Source: Mastigias papua (taxonomy: Eukaryota > Cnidaria > Scyphozoa > Rhizostomeae > Mastigiidae). Taken from it: a stretch of DNA of 64,000 nucleotides. Below are positions 40,701-55,700 of the stretch, one piece after another; the first letter of the stretch is position 1; each line of letters opens with the position of its first letter. The notes beneath the pieces were generated by a model. That model was not told the DNA's origin and did no database searches. It saw only the letters and a list, made by a program, of their open reading frames with translations. A program made the position numbers and the translations under genes. The stretch spans positions 6,088,517 to 6,152,516 of the forward strand of contig OZ025278.1 of assembly GCA_964019165.1 (NCBI GenBank). The letters are read 5' to 3'.

Positions 40701-43700
40701 ATCTGTCGTTTAGCATGGATCAATTGAGCATCGTTCAATTTTCAATTGAGCATCGTTCAATTTTCAATTGAGCATCGTTCAATTTTCAATTGAGCATTGT
40801 TCAATTTTATTGTTATTTCATATGACTCTTTGAAGTCAGTTTTATTTCTCGTTGTTTCATGAGATACTATGGAAAGTGTTTTACTCTCAAAATGAAAAAC
40901 TAATTGATTGAGTTTTGGAGAGCCATCAAGCTATTTCTGTGTTAGAATTGCAAGTAGCCGTGGTTTAAGCTAGTTTACAATCATTTCTGAAAAACATTTG
41001 ATGTCACAGCTTGCATACGTTGATGGATATAGGGTCGGCGTATTATTGGAGTTCATAAGTACAGTAAATCCCCGCATATAAGAACCTAAATTTTTGAGGT
41101 TCAGGCTGAATTGGGTTCTTATTTAAATGGTGCTTAGATGACTATCAGGGTATAAAGGTTCTTATATGAAGGTTCATTTTAAACCTTGTGGAAGGCACCA
41201 ACGAAAAAATTCAAACATTTCAAGTGAACTTGGAAAATTTTCTCATCTCTAATTCCAGTCTTCCAGTCTTAATATCAAAAGTAAGAACCAGCAGCCTGTT
41301 TTCCTGATTTATGCACCTTTTAAATAAGAACCTGTTATTTTATCAGGCTGGAAAAGGTTCTTATTTAAAAGGTGCATAAATCATGAAAAACAGGCTGTTG
41401 GTTCTTATTTTTCAAGGTGCGGGGATTTACTATACGGGTATTATGCGGGGATTTACTCTACTGCTTTTCTCCCTGAAAGCAATATTATAAGAGAACAGCC
41501 ACCTCGTATGGCAGAAACATTAATCCTAAAATGAATTATGATTCGGCCATAGGACAACATCTTATTACAAATCCAGAATGCGCCAAAACATATACAGACA
41601 ATAATTTCGGATCATTGGACAAGCAAGATCATCCTGTCATTTAATTGTTTTGGAATTAGTTAAGCTTTTCCTTTCACTTAAGCTTTTCATATAGAGGTGC
41701 AAAATTATGGAATGGCCTGTCAGCCGAGTCAAAGCAGGCAACCTCCTTGTATAGTTTCAAGAAAACTATCTAAAGCTGTTTTATTTTATTTTGATTTATT
41801 TAGGTTCGCATTTTCTTTCTTTTATTTAGGTTCGCATTTTAATATCATTTTTAATAGGTTCTGAATATTTTAATAGGGTTTTACAGTTTAATTTTAATTA
41901 ATAGCTTTTTACTACTTATCTTGTAATTAATATTTTTATCAGAGGGCCCCTTGAAAATCAACTTGTTGAAGGGCAACCCTCCTTAAATAAGTGAAAATGA
42001 AAATGAAAAATGAAAAAAATGAAATGAAAGTTAACATAAAGACTCAAAACCCAGTCTTATGTTAACAAAAAGAGTTCGTTCTCTCACTTGGACTCTTCAA
42101 GCAAACAATGGTGAATAGGTGCTAATTGGCCAACCCGCTTTTTCTTGCTCTAGTGAAGTCCTGTAGTACCAACAGACTTTTCACATTTTTGCATTTGGAC
42201 TAGTCAGGCATTGGAAAGAAAGCCTTAAATAGAATTTCAAAGCGAAGATTATTGTGAAAGATCTTTTTTATACTTAAGATTCTATTGTGGAATGGTAATT
42301 TCGAGTCTTCGTATATCATTACCGTGCATATCTGGGATCATATTCTGGATAAATTTTTATAAAAACTCGTTATGCATAGGACATGCCTTTTTGTAGAAAA
42401 CAATTAGTTGAGGACATTTTTCGTGTTTTTCAAAAGTACTCTTTGTGCTTTAACATTCTTTAGGATGCTATCTGATTTCCTGCTTTAGGCTTCAATTCTG
42501 CTACCAATTTGGTGTGCTAATCTCAAGATCATCTGTGAATATTATTAAAATAGAGAAAATTGAGTTACTGGCTGCACTTCAGGTTTGTTGGATTTCAGGG
42601 TATTAGTATTTCAGGTATAATTGTTAAATAGTAATTTTGATGAATATTCGTGTAGTGTTGTTTGGCCTTTGATATATTGTACAGTGTTTATTTACCTCAT
42701 GTATTTATGAAAATCTTGCATCTGAAAAATAGGGAAAAGGTAAGGCCTTGATATAAGCTAGCGTCTTGAGAATAACTGAGAAGCATCTTGAATGTGAAGG
42801 AGCTTCGTGGAGCATGTGATAGTATATTCAATAGTGATTTTGGCGGCAAATGCGTATTCACTCACATAGACCCCCTGGAAGTTTTGGTAAATATGATGAT
42901 TTCATTAACAAGGTAGCATTGTATTGTAAGCCAAATGGTTTTCATTAATTCTGTTCTCAAGCATGGAGTAAAGTTTTGTTTATCATTGTATTATTTGTTA
43001 TAATCACGTGCTCAAATATGTGTATATTTCCATGGAACAATATCCAATGTTATTGCTGAAGGATATGCTAGACTGAAACTATAAGTGATTACTTGCTGTA
43101 GAAAACTTTTGCCACAAGTGCGAGGAGGGAACACTTTAAACAGCTAGCTCTGACTATAGTACTAGTTTCCTGCCACTTTACCTCGCTGTCATAAGTTCAA
43201 CGAATGAGGTTAGATTAAACAAGGAACAAATAAGAGTGCATCGATACTTGAAGTATTAGTGATATCAAAATTTTTGGCCTAATTTCCCAATATATATTAT
43301 GATTATGATGATGATAATAATAATGATGATGATGGTGATGATAGCACTACTTATGATAATAATAGTAATCATCATAATGGTATTACTGCTGATTTTTCTG
43401 ATGCAAATGATGAAAGTGATTAAGTATTATATTCTTTACAATCTGAACGAGTTTTACATACCCCATGATATAAAACATGTTTTCCGATCCATTAGATTTA
43501 ACTGATAGTCTGTTATTGGCCAGGCTATTTTTTGGGTAAGCAGCATTTGAGCCAGATGATACGTTGTAATAGCAACTTACAGTTTGCATAAATTCATTGA
43601 TTGTGTTGTTCTTGAATTCCAACTTATTGAATTTCAAAACTATGAATGATAAATGTATAAAATCTCATATTCGCTGCATACTTTTCAGCATTGCTTGATA

Positions 43701-46700
43701 GATTTCACTCACTGTGCAATGGTTTAAAGAATAGTTTAACAAGTGATAAGTAGGGTATGTGTATCGCGCTAACAATTATGGAAGTTTCTTTTTGACCATT
43801 GTGTGTACTGGGGTAAACTGGGTATAGCCAGCAATTCATTGCCTGAAGATGACTTTTGTATTCAGAACGTTGCATTTGCTCACTGCAAATGGTTTAGCTT
43901 TTGTTGACGTATAAATTATGGTAAAAACCCACACATAAGAGACCAAGGTTTTGACATGAGCCTCTTTATTTGCTTATCGTTCTGGCAATCTGGTTGCAGG
44001 TTCTTAGCACTAGTCTTGTCTTTGCAGACCCTGCCTATCACAGCTATGTAAGTAGTGGAGCATAAATGAAAGGGGTTGATTAGCACACAAGCTACACACA
44101 GATTTCTGAGTGGTTATAGAATGAAGCCAGTTATAATAATCTGATTGGAATATCATGCTGAGAAGTTTCCAATTAATTGAAGTCAAATTATCTAATTTCA
44201 GACTGTAGGCGCTTAGTAAAGGAAGGTTCTTGTGTACGGCGGGTTTTTGATGTATCTGATTTGTCCTTTTCTCCTTAGAATTACCCTCAAATTAATGACG
44301 GCGGGACCTAATGCACTAAAATTTTGAAAAGACAACTTCGTGAATGATCTGATAAAAAATCATCTCAAAGTAAACATGAGATACATTATAGAGTATTCAT
44401 TCATTGTATTTTATCATTCTTGAATGGAAGCGAGGCTTCATTTTACCTAATCATTATTAATCCTGTGTGATTATTTCTTTCCTTTTCGGCAATTTTCGCA
44501 ATTTCACTTTCTGCACGTTTTGTCAACGAAACAGAATTATACAGTATTTCCTATAGCCCAGACGAGATCCTGATTTAATAAATCATTGGTAGACTTTTAG
44601 CATGGAACAGAGGGATGCTATTCAGATTTGGCAGTATTTTGAATGAAAGGTAGATTTAATAAGCGCTAGGAGCAGTTTAGAGAAATATGTTGTGCAAAAT
44701 TGATATTATAATGTTAGTGTCAAACAGCTGTTTACACGAATGTCTTTGAATGTTTGCTTGACCTGAAATGTTCTTAGAGTAATGCACTTTTGAATTAGAC
44801 TGCGCTCTCAGCGTATCCTTGAATAGCATCAGGAGTTAGAGTGTGCTAAAATTAAATAATGGCATCCTTGATGTTTTCTGATTTACTATGAATTCAAAAC
44901 ATTTGGAAGACTGTTCAGATAAATAGATTTTATCTAGCTCTATTGAATACTTATGGTATGTTTATGGCAACTGGTGAGCTTTGATAGAATAATATCTAAA
45001 TGCTAATGAATTTTACGTCCTAGTATTATGAACATTTTCTTTACTTTCACCAATTTGAAATTTCAATATTTTATTTGACATTTATTGTATCAGCCACAAG
45101 TTTATTACATAGCACTTGAATGGAAACGAGGCTTCACGGGTGTTCAAGAACTACGTAGCATGTTAATATTGAAATTTATCGTCGTAGCTTACCTAAGTAC
45201 TACAGAAATTTTTGAAGATCAGACTATGGAAAGCCATGATCTCTGAGTCCATAATATGCAAGACTAAATTGCGGGATGCCATTTTTTGCAAGGCCGTATC
45301 ATGCTAGGCTAGTGACAGGCAGTCTGCGGTCCGCGGACCAAATCTGGCCCACAAGCAAGTTTCCAGTGGGCCGTTGATCAAAGTGATTTCGTCCACAACT
45401 TACTTGTGGAAACTTTATATGGCTCCCCTCATACGGTATTATAAGGAATTTGCAAATCATTTCTAAACTGATAGTTGCAGTGAATCTAAAACTAATGCTC
45501 CTCCACTCTGGCCCGGCTTGTCAGATCATCAAGCCAGCAATCATATATTTGACCCCCACGGAAGATAGGTTGCCGTATGATATCATGCCATATCTTAGGC
45601 CATTTTGGTTGAAGCCATAATGTGTAATGTGACAACATACAGAATAAAGATATTGTACAAAGTTGCATACCATATTTAGTGCAGATGTTTGAAATGTTAA
45701 CTTGGAGGTAATTTCACTTACAAGATTAAGAGAAATCATTTCAGTGTTTCTTAGACTAGTTGCATTTATTGGACATTGAATCACATGATATCAGGCAGAA
45801 TCGAATTGAATCGCATGATATCGAGCAGAATCGAATTGAATCACATGATATCAAGCAGAATCGAATTGAATCGCATGATATCGAGCAGAATCGAATTGAA
45901 TCACATGATATCAAGCAGAATCGAATTGAATCACATGATATCAAGCAGAATCGAATTGAATCACATGATATCGAGCAGAATCGAATTGAATCACATGATA
46001 TCGAGCAGAATCGAATTGAATCACATGATATCGAGCAGAATCGAATTGAATCACATGATATCAAGCAGAATCGAATTGAATCATATGATATGAAGCAGAA
46101 TCGAATTGAATCACATGATATCAAGCAGAATCGAATTGAATCACATGATATCAAGCAGAATCGAATTGAATCATATGATATAAAGCAGAATCGAATTGAA
46201 TCAACGGAAATAGAATATGATCCATATAGGAAAGCTCTTTGGTTCTAAATGTTGTTGTCATGGTGATTTCATCGAAAGGTCTTTTCTTTAATAGTTTAAC
46301 TGAAATAAAATTACAGAACAGTCATCGAAGCGACAAATCCTGTTATGTAAACTGTGTATCACAAGCCTTGTTAAACTTTACCGAAGCAGTTAGGTAGTTC
46401 AATGTGCGAATGACCGAAATCTTTTGAAATCACGACAGAACCTATCTTCTTAATCACTTACAGACCTCCGACAGATTAGGCCAGTTGCCATTTTGTATTC
46501 ACCCTCTTGATTCTAAGGTGTACTGGGAGATTGTTTTAATTTCCTACTGATAAAATTAAAGATAGAAGTAGAAAGGAATCATTGATTTTAATGAAAATGT
46601 ATGCTTGACATGTTCTTACATCTTTGCGACGGTTACTGATATGTGATTTCTCTATGCTTGCTATTCAATAGGCAGTTTTTCATTTCTGGATTTTTTGCCA

Positions 46701-49700
46701 TGAGTGCAACCACATTTTTGCAAAATGTAGGCATAAATGAGCTCATTTTTGACGTTGACGTAACTTGCGAATTGCGCTTACAATTACTTAGATACAATTA
46801 CTTTGATACAATATAGCATAGATGCCTGAAGACATGGAGTTCTTTGAAGGGTTTCGAAGGTCGTTGCCAGAGACCAGTGTCACAGTAAATGGCAGCAAAA
46901 ATAGTCAACCATAGCTAAAATTTCCAAGGTGTAGAGCTTTTATATTCCTATGCAAAACTTAAAGGTTCTTAAATTTGTATGATTAATTGACCAAAAAATA
47001 ATATTTTAAGAATTTTAACTTATTGCTCAAAATAGCTTCATTTTCAATTATTCAGATGGTGAAATGAAGTAAAAAGTTAGCTTAACTCTGTGTAACTCTG
47101 TGTAGAGCCACGTGTTCCCTTACTGTCTTCATATTTGGATTTTTCTTTGAGAGGAGATGATCATAAATAGTGCAATAACGTTGTGTGATGCAAATTGGAA
47201 TGTGTTTAATGCAAGTTTCAGATTTTTGTTGAAGTATAATTGTACATTTAGCACTTGGAACCTTTTTCCATTGTTTCTTCCCATAATAGCAACAGTTTAC
47301 ATTTTTTAATAAAAACCATTTTTGTCATGAACAGCTCTTAGGCGCTACTCATTCGACGCCAATCATTTTAGGATAGAAGTATTATTGTGCCAGACTTAGT
47401 AGATGTTAGAAATATGTGCACCGTCAAATACCCCCGTAAGCGACCGCCCCTCACCCCTTGACCCTCACTGGTATACCCCAAGTGTTCACTATTACTATGT
47501 TACCCAAGTATAACATTAATAGCTATTTGTTTACCCGTATGTTGACCACTACTTTGCTATGTAATCCATGCTTCCTGTTGCTTCTTAGTGTAGTTATTTG
47601 TTTGTACACATTTGTGCGAATAAACAAAGTGTAGGGAACGTTCATGCTTATATCCTCGCTCTTTGACCACCCAGAAGCAAATACCGTAAATCCTCGAATT
47701 GTCCTTTTTTTGAAAAAGCCCCTTCCAAAAGGACCGAATGCTAGAATTTCAAAATGAAAGCAAGCCTCCCCCCTGAATAACTCCCAGCAAGGAGGATGGT
47801 GAAGACCACGATATAGGTTGATGCTTAAATATAAACTGTTCTTGTAATATTATGGAGAATAAGAGTTTTCACGATGATCTTTTTATGGGCCATGTGTTAG
47901 ACAATTTTATTAGCCCCCCCCCCCTAGAATATACCCTCTCCTTGTATAGGCCGGCATCCAAAAAGGTATCAGAAATGAATAAGCCTCCAAGAGGCTAATT
48001 TGGGGATTTACTGTAGATACCGGAGAGATAAAGACGGACAGAAAAATAGCTAGCCACTCCCTTCATTATGCAGATAGATACTAAATGACTGCTTACCTAT
48101 ATACATTAATATGATTTACAAATATTAATACAAAGTCTTAGAAACTAAGCTACAAATACCCGAAATCTGCAATATGTATTTTGCTAAGTCGACGGTTGCT
48201 GTCTAGACCTTTCCAATTCCTTGTTTTTTGTTTGAATATTGCAAGATTTTCTAATTACTTGACATTTTCTGGTAGTGCATTCCAGAGCTGTTGGCCTAGA
48301 AATGACACAGATTCGACTCCATGTGTCGTTCTTCTGGCTTTTGGCAACTGCAGAGAACTCCCACTTCTTAGACTATAGTGTTCATTTCTGTCAATAAAGA
48401 CATCTTTCTTGAAAACTAGATGCAGGTTTTGCATAGTTTCAGATATTTCAACCAGCAACAACTGCAGATTTTTCTGGTGAAGAGACACAGAATTATTTCT
48501 TTTCAAGAGAAATTTAAAACAAGAATGACTAGCTCTCTGAAAAGTGCCCTCTCTCCTCCCTAACTTTAGCAATATAGGATTTATTACTACATTTGAAGGG
48601 TTTTGTAAGGAATTTGTTGGAAAATTTGAAAGCAGTTTTTAGATTCCGAAGCTTGGTTGATTTTATTGCAGACATGTTTTGAATTCGTCAAAAAAAACTT
48701 AGGAACAATAAATAGTCAAAAGTCAATGAACAAACGATGGATTTTGCATATTTGTAAAGTAACCTTTTGCCCTATTGCCTTTTAACTTGTAATAGCTACT
48801 TTCTTCTTAGAGGAGTGACCGAACACATTTCTTTTATCGTTATTTTCCATAATGTCTTTGGTCAACTAAAAGCGGGGTAGGGTCAGTGCAAGTGTAGACT
48901 CGTTTGAAAGATTTTGAAGTACCATCAGGGACAGACCTAGGCATTCCAACTGTCAATCAATCAACTATAAGAAAATACATTGATAATCAAAGGGGATTTA
49001 TCAAGGGGATCAAACGAAAAAGGTTATGTGCTTGCGTGAAAATTTGAATTTCAAGTGTTTCAACTTTTCAACTTTCTTGTATATCAGACATCCATTACTG
49101 AACAACTCTCTTCATGCTTACAAATGCAGTACTGAACTATCTTAACTTTTTCAGCATTCAAATTTTGCTTTCTTGTGAACAACTTCTTATAGGGAAAAAC
49201 TTGTAGTAGTTTAAAAATAATCTTTTTAGAAAGAACCTTAGATGCAAGTTTTATTAGAAATTATCTGTACAACAGGCATTTCGTTGTCCTACGTCATTCC
49301 TTTCTTCCCATTTCAGGCCCCTGCAGTTTGCAACAGAATTTTCAGCTAACTGGACCTCTCAAGTTCCTTTCCAATTATGACATACAAGACAGTTTTACCC
49401 TCCCTCCTCCTACCCCAACTTTTTATGCTTTTTTCTGTTCAAGCTATACCTTATTGTTCCTCTGACGTTAGATGCCATAAATGCACTGACTTGCATATTT
49501 TTACTATAGGAAGTCTGCCTTCTACTAACCATACGTTTCACTGTTGGGTTAATCTGGGAATTTCCCAAGCTTTACCCGAGATTGACTATAGTGCTTCTTT
49601 CATTATTACCAGCTCTGGATTGTAATTCAGTCATCCTCTACTTGACAAGCTTAATCGATTTCGTCAACAAAATCCTCCACCCACTCGATCAAACTTTCTT

Positions 49701-52700
49701 GCCCAAGTCCACTTACCTTCAGACACTATCTTTGACCCTTATTTTCCACTACTCTTGGTTTTTCGTTTGAGAGTTGAAACACATTATTTGGCTCTATGTT
49801 AATTTCATTCCAAACTGATAAACACTGAAATGTTAAATCGCTGCTTTCCTTCTATTTGCAATAGTACTGTACTATCTGTGTACATGTATATCCAGAATTT
49901 TACGTTACATAACTTGTATAGCATTTACTATTTAGAGTATTTTACCCAAAGATTACAGAACAAAATCGTACGTTCTGTAGAGAATTTTCCTGCTATTTTT
50001 AACTAGAAGTAGAAGGTTCTAGATTTACTATTAGCTCTGTCTGATACAATAGTATTAACATCCATGATTATAAGAAAGCAACTTTATATCTCCATTTGTA
50101 TAGAGAGTACAATCGGTTGTTTATTGCAGAAAATAGCTGATTGAGAAAAAGTACTTTGATATTGCCATCAATTTGCTACACAATGTTAGGGGGATATACA
50201 ATCTAGAATTTTTTGTTTCCAACTCATTTTGTTGGACAGACGAGATTCCTAATTTCATTATGACACCTTCCTTCTCAGGTTGGCTAGGTACAGTATTCTC
50301 CCGTTTCATTTGTATAGCCTCGTATTTAAGAGGAAGCGTGATTTGGGCTCTTCATCTGATGGAATTTCATTCTTTACTGATACCTTACCTGTTGGCAGTT
50401 ACAATGTTGCAGGCCCGTAGCCAAGGGGGGTATGGGGGACCTGGGGGGGCAAGGCCCCCTGGAGTTGTGAGGTTTGACTCTGTGCCTCCCCTAAAGACAT
50501 TAATTATACCGATATATGCATTGTATTTATTGGCTGTGCCCCCCTTGTGAATTCAAGCTGGCTAGGGACTTCATCCCAAAGCGAAAATGGCAAGTGTGCT
50601 TCTTAGAAAGTCTTGTCTCAACTGAATGGGACCCTCTATGAGGACTTAATTTTTGTCCATCTGCTTACTAGCATACATATCATGTGAGCACTTGAGAAAT
50701 GAGGTTGCAAAGCTAGAATATCCTCTGTCATTTTAATACTGTAGAGAGAAAATTTGAAAGCACAGGTTTGTACAAAGCAATTCTGCACAAGATCGTCTCA
50801 ATGATTTATGAATTTCCTGTAGAAATAGCGACCACTGCAATGAAAGAGAGGACACGTCTAATCCTACTAATGGGCAGCCGACAAAGTATCAAGGTGTGCC
50901 GCGATCGAAAATTAAAGATGTAAAAGGGACCGACATTGTTTTGGAGATAAGACCCAACTCAAAACAAACATACATTGGCTTCTGTATTGTGGAGACCCTG
51001 TACATTAATTTCATATCAAAGAAAGGGGGTTGCATCCACTTTAGTTTTGATTTTGTGGTACTGTGTAGCAGCATTGAAATGTATTGGACACTGGCGTACA
51101 TCTGAGGTAAATGCAAGCCAGGATAGGTTATCAAACTAATGTCAATACTCAATAGGTCCTGTAAGGCACCTTTTCGAACGTATATCAGAACATGGAAGCA
51201 ATTGAAAATTTAGACATAACAGGATATCTATTGAAGCAATCTTTGTTGCTTCACGACGTGGTAAAAAATATTTCTATCTTGCTTTCTAGTTGTACATGAG
51301 TGACAGATAGCACTTTTGCGAGAAGGAAAATCACACAGTTTAGCCGAGATATTTATTCTCTGAAAACTATTATCATGTGACGTTCGGTCTTACTTCAAAT
51401 ATTTGTTGCAGCATTTGTTGCAGTAATAAGTTGTAATAGTTTTTGGACAAAAATTTTCCGACATGAGGCTGTCCGAAAATTCTTTATCTGAGCTTTTTTG
51501 TTGGCTGAATTTTAGAATCGGTTGAAACTTGAAAGTTCAATAGTTTCTACCTATAATAAAAATTGAAGAGTTGAGATGCATAACTGAAAATTCTTTCCAG
51601 TCAACAATCTTTAGAGATAAAACTGCATAGTGATCTGAGCTAAGCTGCAAAATATATGACAAATTGCAAATGAAATGCACCACTCAGTGATTGTGCTGTC
51701 TTACATTAGGACTCCCAACCAATTTTATCAGTAAGTTAAAGAATTAGAAGAACTTAGTGAACTCATGTTTCCTAATTACACAAGAGGAGGAAAGAAAGGA
51801 ATGAATTTTAAAGTTGATAATGAGACATTTCTGGCCTTTGAAGTGTTCAAGGGACGGAAGACTAAGCTGTGATTGACCGCATTCAAAAGGTTCATTGGGT
51901 ATCAGTGCTTTAATCTACTAGATTTATCACTTATGCTGTTGAGCATTGGTAGCTTCTCACTCGAGTAGATTGAGAGTCGTATTAGCTTGAGAGTTGTATG
52001 TTATTTCAATTCACTGATATGAATAGTAGAAGTCATGAAGCCACACCCAACTGTTGAGTGCTATGTTTATCCAGTTGTCAAAACTTCTTGCATTTGTGTC
52101 TTGCCCCCCTCCCCCCCCCTCTCTCCCCCATTATCATTACATATTTGCACTTCTAATCTAACTGCACAGCTCATATATGGCTGTAACCTCGTTGTTTTGT
52201 TCCTCAAGCTTTCCTCATCTTGTGCCTCAGTTGCTTTCAGCGCAACTGCAGAATATTTATTGAAAATGCTTGCATCCAGATACTTGCTAATTGTAAGGAC
52301 CACAAGTGGCTTACCAAATCAGGTGGGCAACATAGTATTGTATTTCAAAGGCAGCACTGCGTTACAAATGCACAGGCATCGCAGTGTTGTATTTGCATTG
52401 AGGCATAACGTTGTACATAGTGTTGTATCGGCAAGGTTGCACGGGATTGTAAATAATGTTGTATATGCTGCGTTGCATAGCATTGTAAATAGTGTTGTGT
52501 TTGCAAGGGTGCACAACGTTGTACATAGTGTTGTATTTCATTGAGGCATAACGTTGTACATAGTGTTGTATCTGCAAGGTTGCACGGCATTGTAAATATT
52601 GTTGTATGTGCTTGGTCGCATAGCATTGTAAATAGTGTTGTGTTTGCAAGTGTGCACAACGTTGTACATAGTGTTGTATTTCATTGAGGCAGTACGTTGT

Positions 52701-55700
52701 ACATTGTTTTGTATTTACGAGGGTACGTAGCGTAGTAGAAAATGCTGTATGTGCAATGTTGCACAACGTTGTACTTGTAGAGGTAGCAGAGTGTTGTTAG
52801 CACAAAATTACCCCATAAATATATATGCAAGCAAAACACAGTGTTGTAGTCAGAGCAATGCAGTGTTGTACTGGGCGTTGTAGTTGTATTGGAATTATTT
52901 GAAGGCAATCAGATTCTGTGTAGGAAAGCTAGTATATCCAGTTAGTTGGCATAGTGAAAGCTGACATTTCATTCGATAACGGAAATGATTCGACTGACTG
53001 TTCTAGTGGAAGCCGTATTTTCATGTACTTTCTGGCGTAGTAACCCTGTACAAGAAAGCACTATTCCCAGAACATTACTACGTACATTAATGCAGGTTGT
53101 TATCATATCAATTCAGCAGTATCCTTCCTGTTTTAGGACGATATTTTGTTGAGTTGCAGATCCTCTATTTACTTGCTTTTGTCTATGGAAAAGATTATCT
53201 TGATAGAGTATCTATTCCACATTTTCCTCATGTTTAGAGCTTGATTCAATGAAAGAATTTTTAAGAGGCCCATTATCGCAGCAATTTCAAGCATCAAGAA
53301 GAGCTAATATACCAATTCAATCCCGTTATTATGGCATTCGATTAGGTATTATGCTAGAGCATACAACTTTATTCAGAGTAAAATGTCGTGTTATATGATT
53401 TGGTGAATGCGTAGCTGTGGTCCCAGCACACCATCTAACGCCATGACATAAATCAGCGTATTTTAAATGCCTTAGTACTTTTGTATCTTCTCTGTATGGC
53501 AACAAAGAGCTGCAGGGACAAATATATATTCAGTATCTCAAACCTGTGGGATTGCTTCTCGCATAAATTTATAGAGCAACTATGAGGAAACAGTTCTCAA
53601 ATCCTTTGGTCATTATATGCATCATCGTCGTTGCAATCACCAATGGAACTATAAAGTGTGTTCTGTTTTGTACCAGTTGAGGAACATGTTGCATGTAATA
53701 TATCTTTCAATTCTCAGTTCACTATAAGTCAATTTTTGTTAAACCACTGGGAATAATTAAGTATTTTTTCATTAGTTTCAAGTAGCATACATCCAATCTA
53801 CCTCCTGTAATTTTCTAGTTCTCTCTAACAATATTTGAGCCCAATAAATCGATTGTTTCAATTTCACATTTTGCATGAAAACTCCATTTTTGTCTTCTGG
53901 CGGTAAGTTAAAAAATCTTCAAGCTTATTTTGATTGATAAACCTCAGGTGCTTTTTTCAGAAGATTTATTGATGTACAGTATCTCATCACAGCCTCCAGA
54001 AAGTTTGATCTAACAAACCTAGCGTTTGATACACTGCTTAAGGAACGCCCTACGATAGCTCTCCGTCATATCAAAGCTTGATTTCTTTTCACTGTAGTTT
54101 GGCATAGCCGACCTTTTACGATCAACTTAAATGTGATCGACATTTCGTGCTGGTCTTTTTCCGATCAACATTTGTAGATCGACTTTTTCAATTGAAATTT
54201 TGCGAGCGCATAGTGCCTGTCAAATTCTAATGTAGCTGTACCTTTGCATTGTATGTTCAAGTTTAGTTGTTCAAAAGATCGATAAATCGTTAAATAATCA
54301 ATCTTTGTATTCCTCTCTCTGAGTTTTTAGTTAGTCAAATTGACTGTGCGTCCGAAACTTGTACTCTGAAGTTTTTACAGATGGAATTAATGAAGTGGTG
54401 TTGATACATGCTGCTCACATGATATCCTTCAATGCCTAAGAAGAAAAAATGCAATTACTTCGTTAGTACTTGCTATGATCATTACCCCACCCCTACTTGA
54501 ATGTGGTTCGCGTATTGAAATCCAAACATTCGCTCTAATATACATAGCTACGTAGCACCAGCTTTACATAAAGCATTAGCATGAAGTTCTTCCATGATCT
54601 GGCTATATATACAGTCACAATGCCATTTGCTATTTGTCGCTTTCTGAGATTTCCCTTTTTTTCTGACTATTGCTGGTGATGACTGGAAAAGTGTAGAGAA
54701 CTTCAAATTTTGTGAACAATAGCGTGATTGCACGCGCATGCCTTTTTGCTCTAGATACGCATCCCGGGACCCGAAATCGATCGCAAAACACGCCCTGTGT
54801 GCCAGAATACAGTGAACAGAAGTCGGCTGTAATGTTCATGTTCATCGGGTTGTCACTTTCATGCAAGCGACGGTGCAGTAGAAATAAAGTTACTACGCAG
54901 TATAGTTATAGCGGCTGCGTGGTAAAGTATCCCCCGCCATACTGGACAAAACTCTAATAAGAAAACTGCCTGGTTTATCCGTTACAAATTGGCGACTGTG
55001 CAGTCACTTCTACTGCTCAGTCTTTTTTCTGTCCTGTTTTCTTTACCGCCCATTTGCTCTATTTCTACTACGCAGTCGCCTTATAGCGAATAGATCATGA
55101 GTTTTTCTTATTACAATAGAGCCTAACTTCAGCTATTTTTGATCTGTTTGGGATTCCTGTGGTAATGCAGTACCGAAATTGCAAAATAGAGCAGCATGAA
55201 TAGTGGAAATCAGTGCTTTTAGTTCTTCTGCAACATCTTTTAATTCAAGAACTAGGATGGCCTGCAATAGTGGGAGTTTATTCATCGTGAAACATGAGTT
55301 ATGGCATGTATACATTTTAACAAGCTAGCCCCAGAATACCTTAGCGGTTGTCTTTCAAAACTCTCTGATTATCACCATGTTCTGCACAATTCTAAGACTG
55401 ACCTGCTAATACCCCTAATGAAGAAGATTTTAGTTGTAATATTGGTTATGGTTATACTATTTCGCCAACTTTGAATTATATATTTATTATTAGGAACTTA
55501 TTATTCAAATCAGAACATCTTATGTTCAAGAAATTTTGCAACGTTGTCCCAACGGAGGATGCTGAGTTTCTCTTCCATGGCAAAGATTTATAATTGATGA
55601 TGGTAGCTTACCATGCCCCCCCCTGTAGAAGCTCTGTTTTCCCCCTAGGGGAATTTCCCTGGGAAACGAGGTTATACTCGATATTAGCATAATGCTTGAA

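Noticed and set aside
45313..45510. A possible hAT end (GTCTGCGGTCCGCGGACCAAATCTGG)
   Set aside because: It has the feel of a hAT-related repeat, but no partner end or duplication could be found.
45772..46205. CRISPR-like array
   Set aside because: Units follow each other without unique spacers, and the window is clearly animal nuclear DNA.
45760..46248. A 162-residue open frame on the plus strand and similar frames in two others
   Set aside because: It is a direct result of a stop-free 30-bp tandem repeat; the opposite strand is equally open and unit variants change amino acids freely.
47420..47640. A DNA transposon start (ACCGTCAAATACCCCCGTAAGCG)
   Set aside because: Only one end is visible.
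49377..49790. A plus-strand coding region of up to 80 residues
   Set aside because: Pyrimidine-rich frames with no conserved segment and no splice context.
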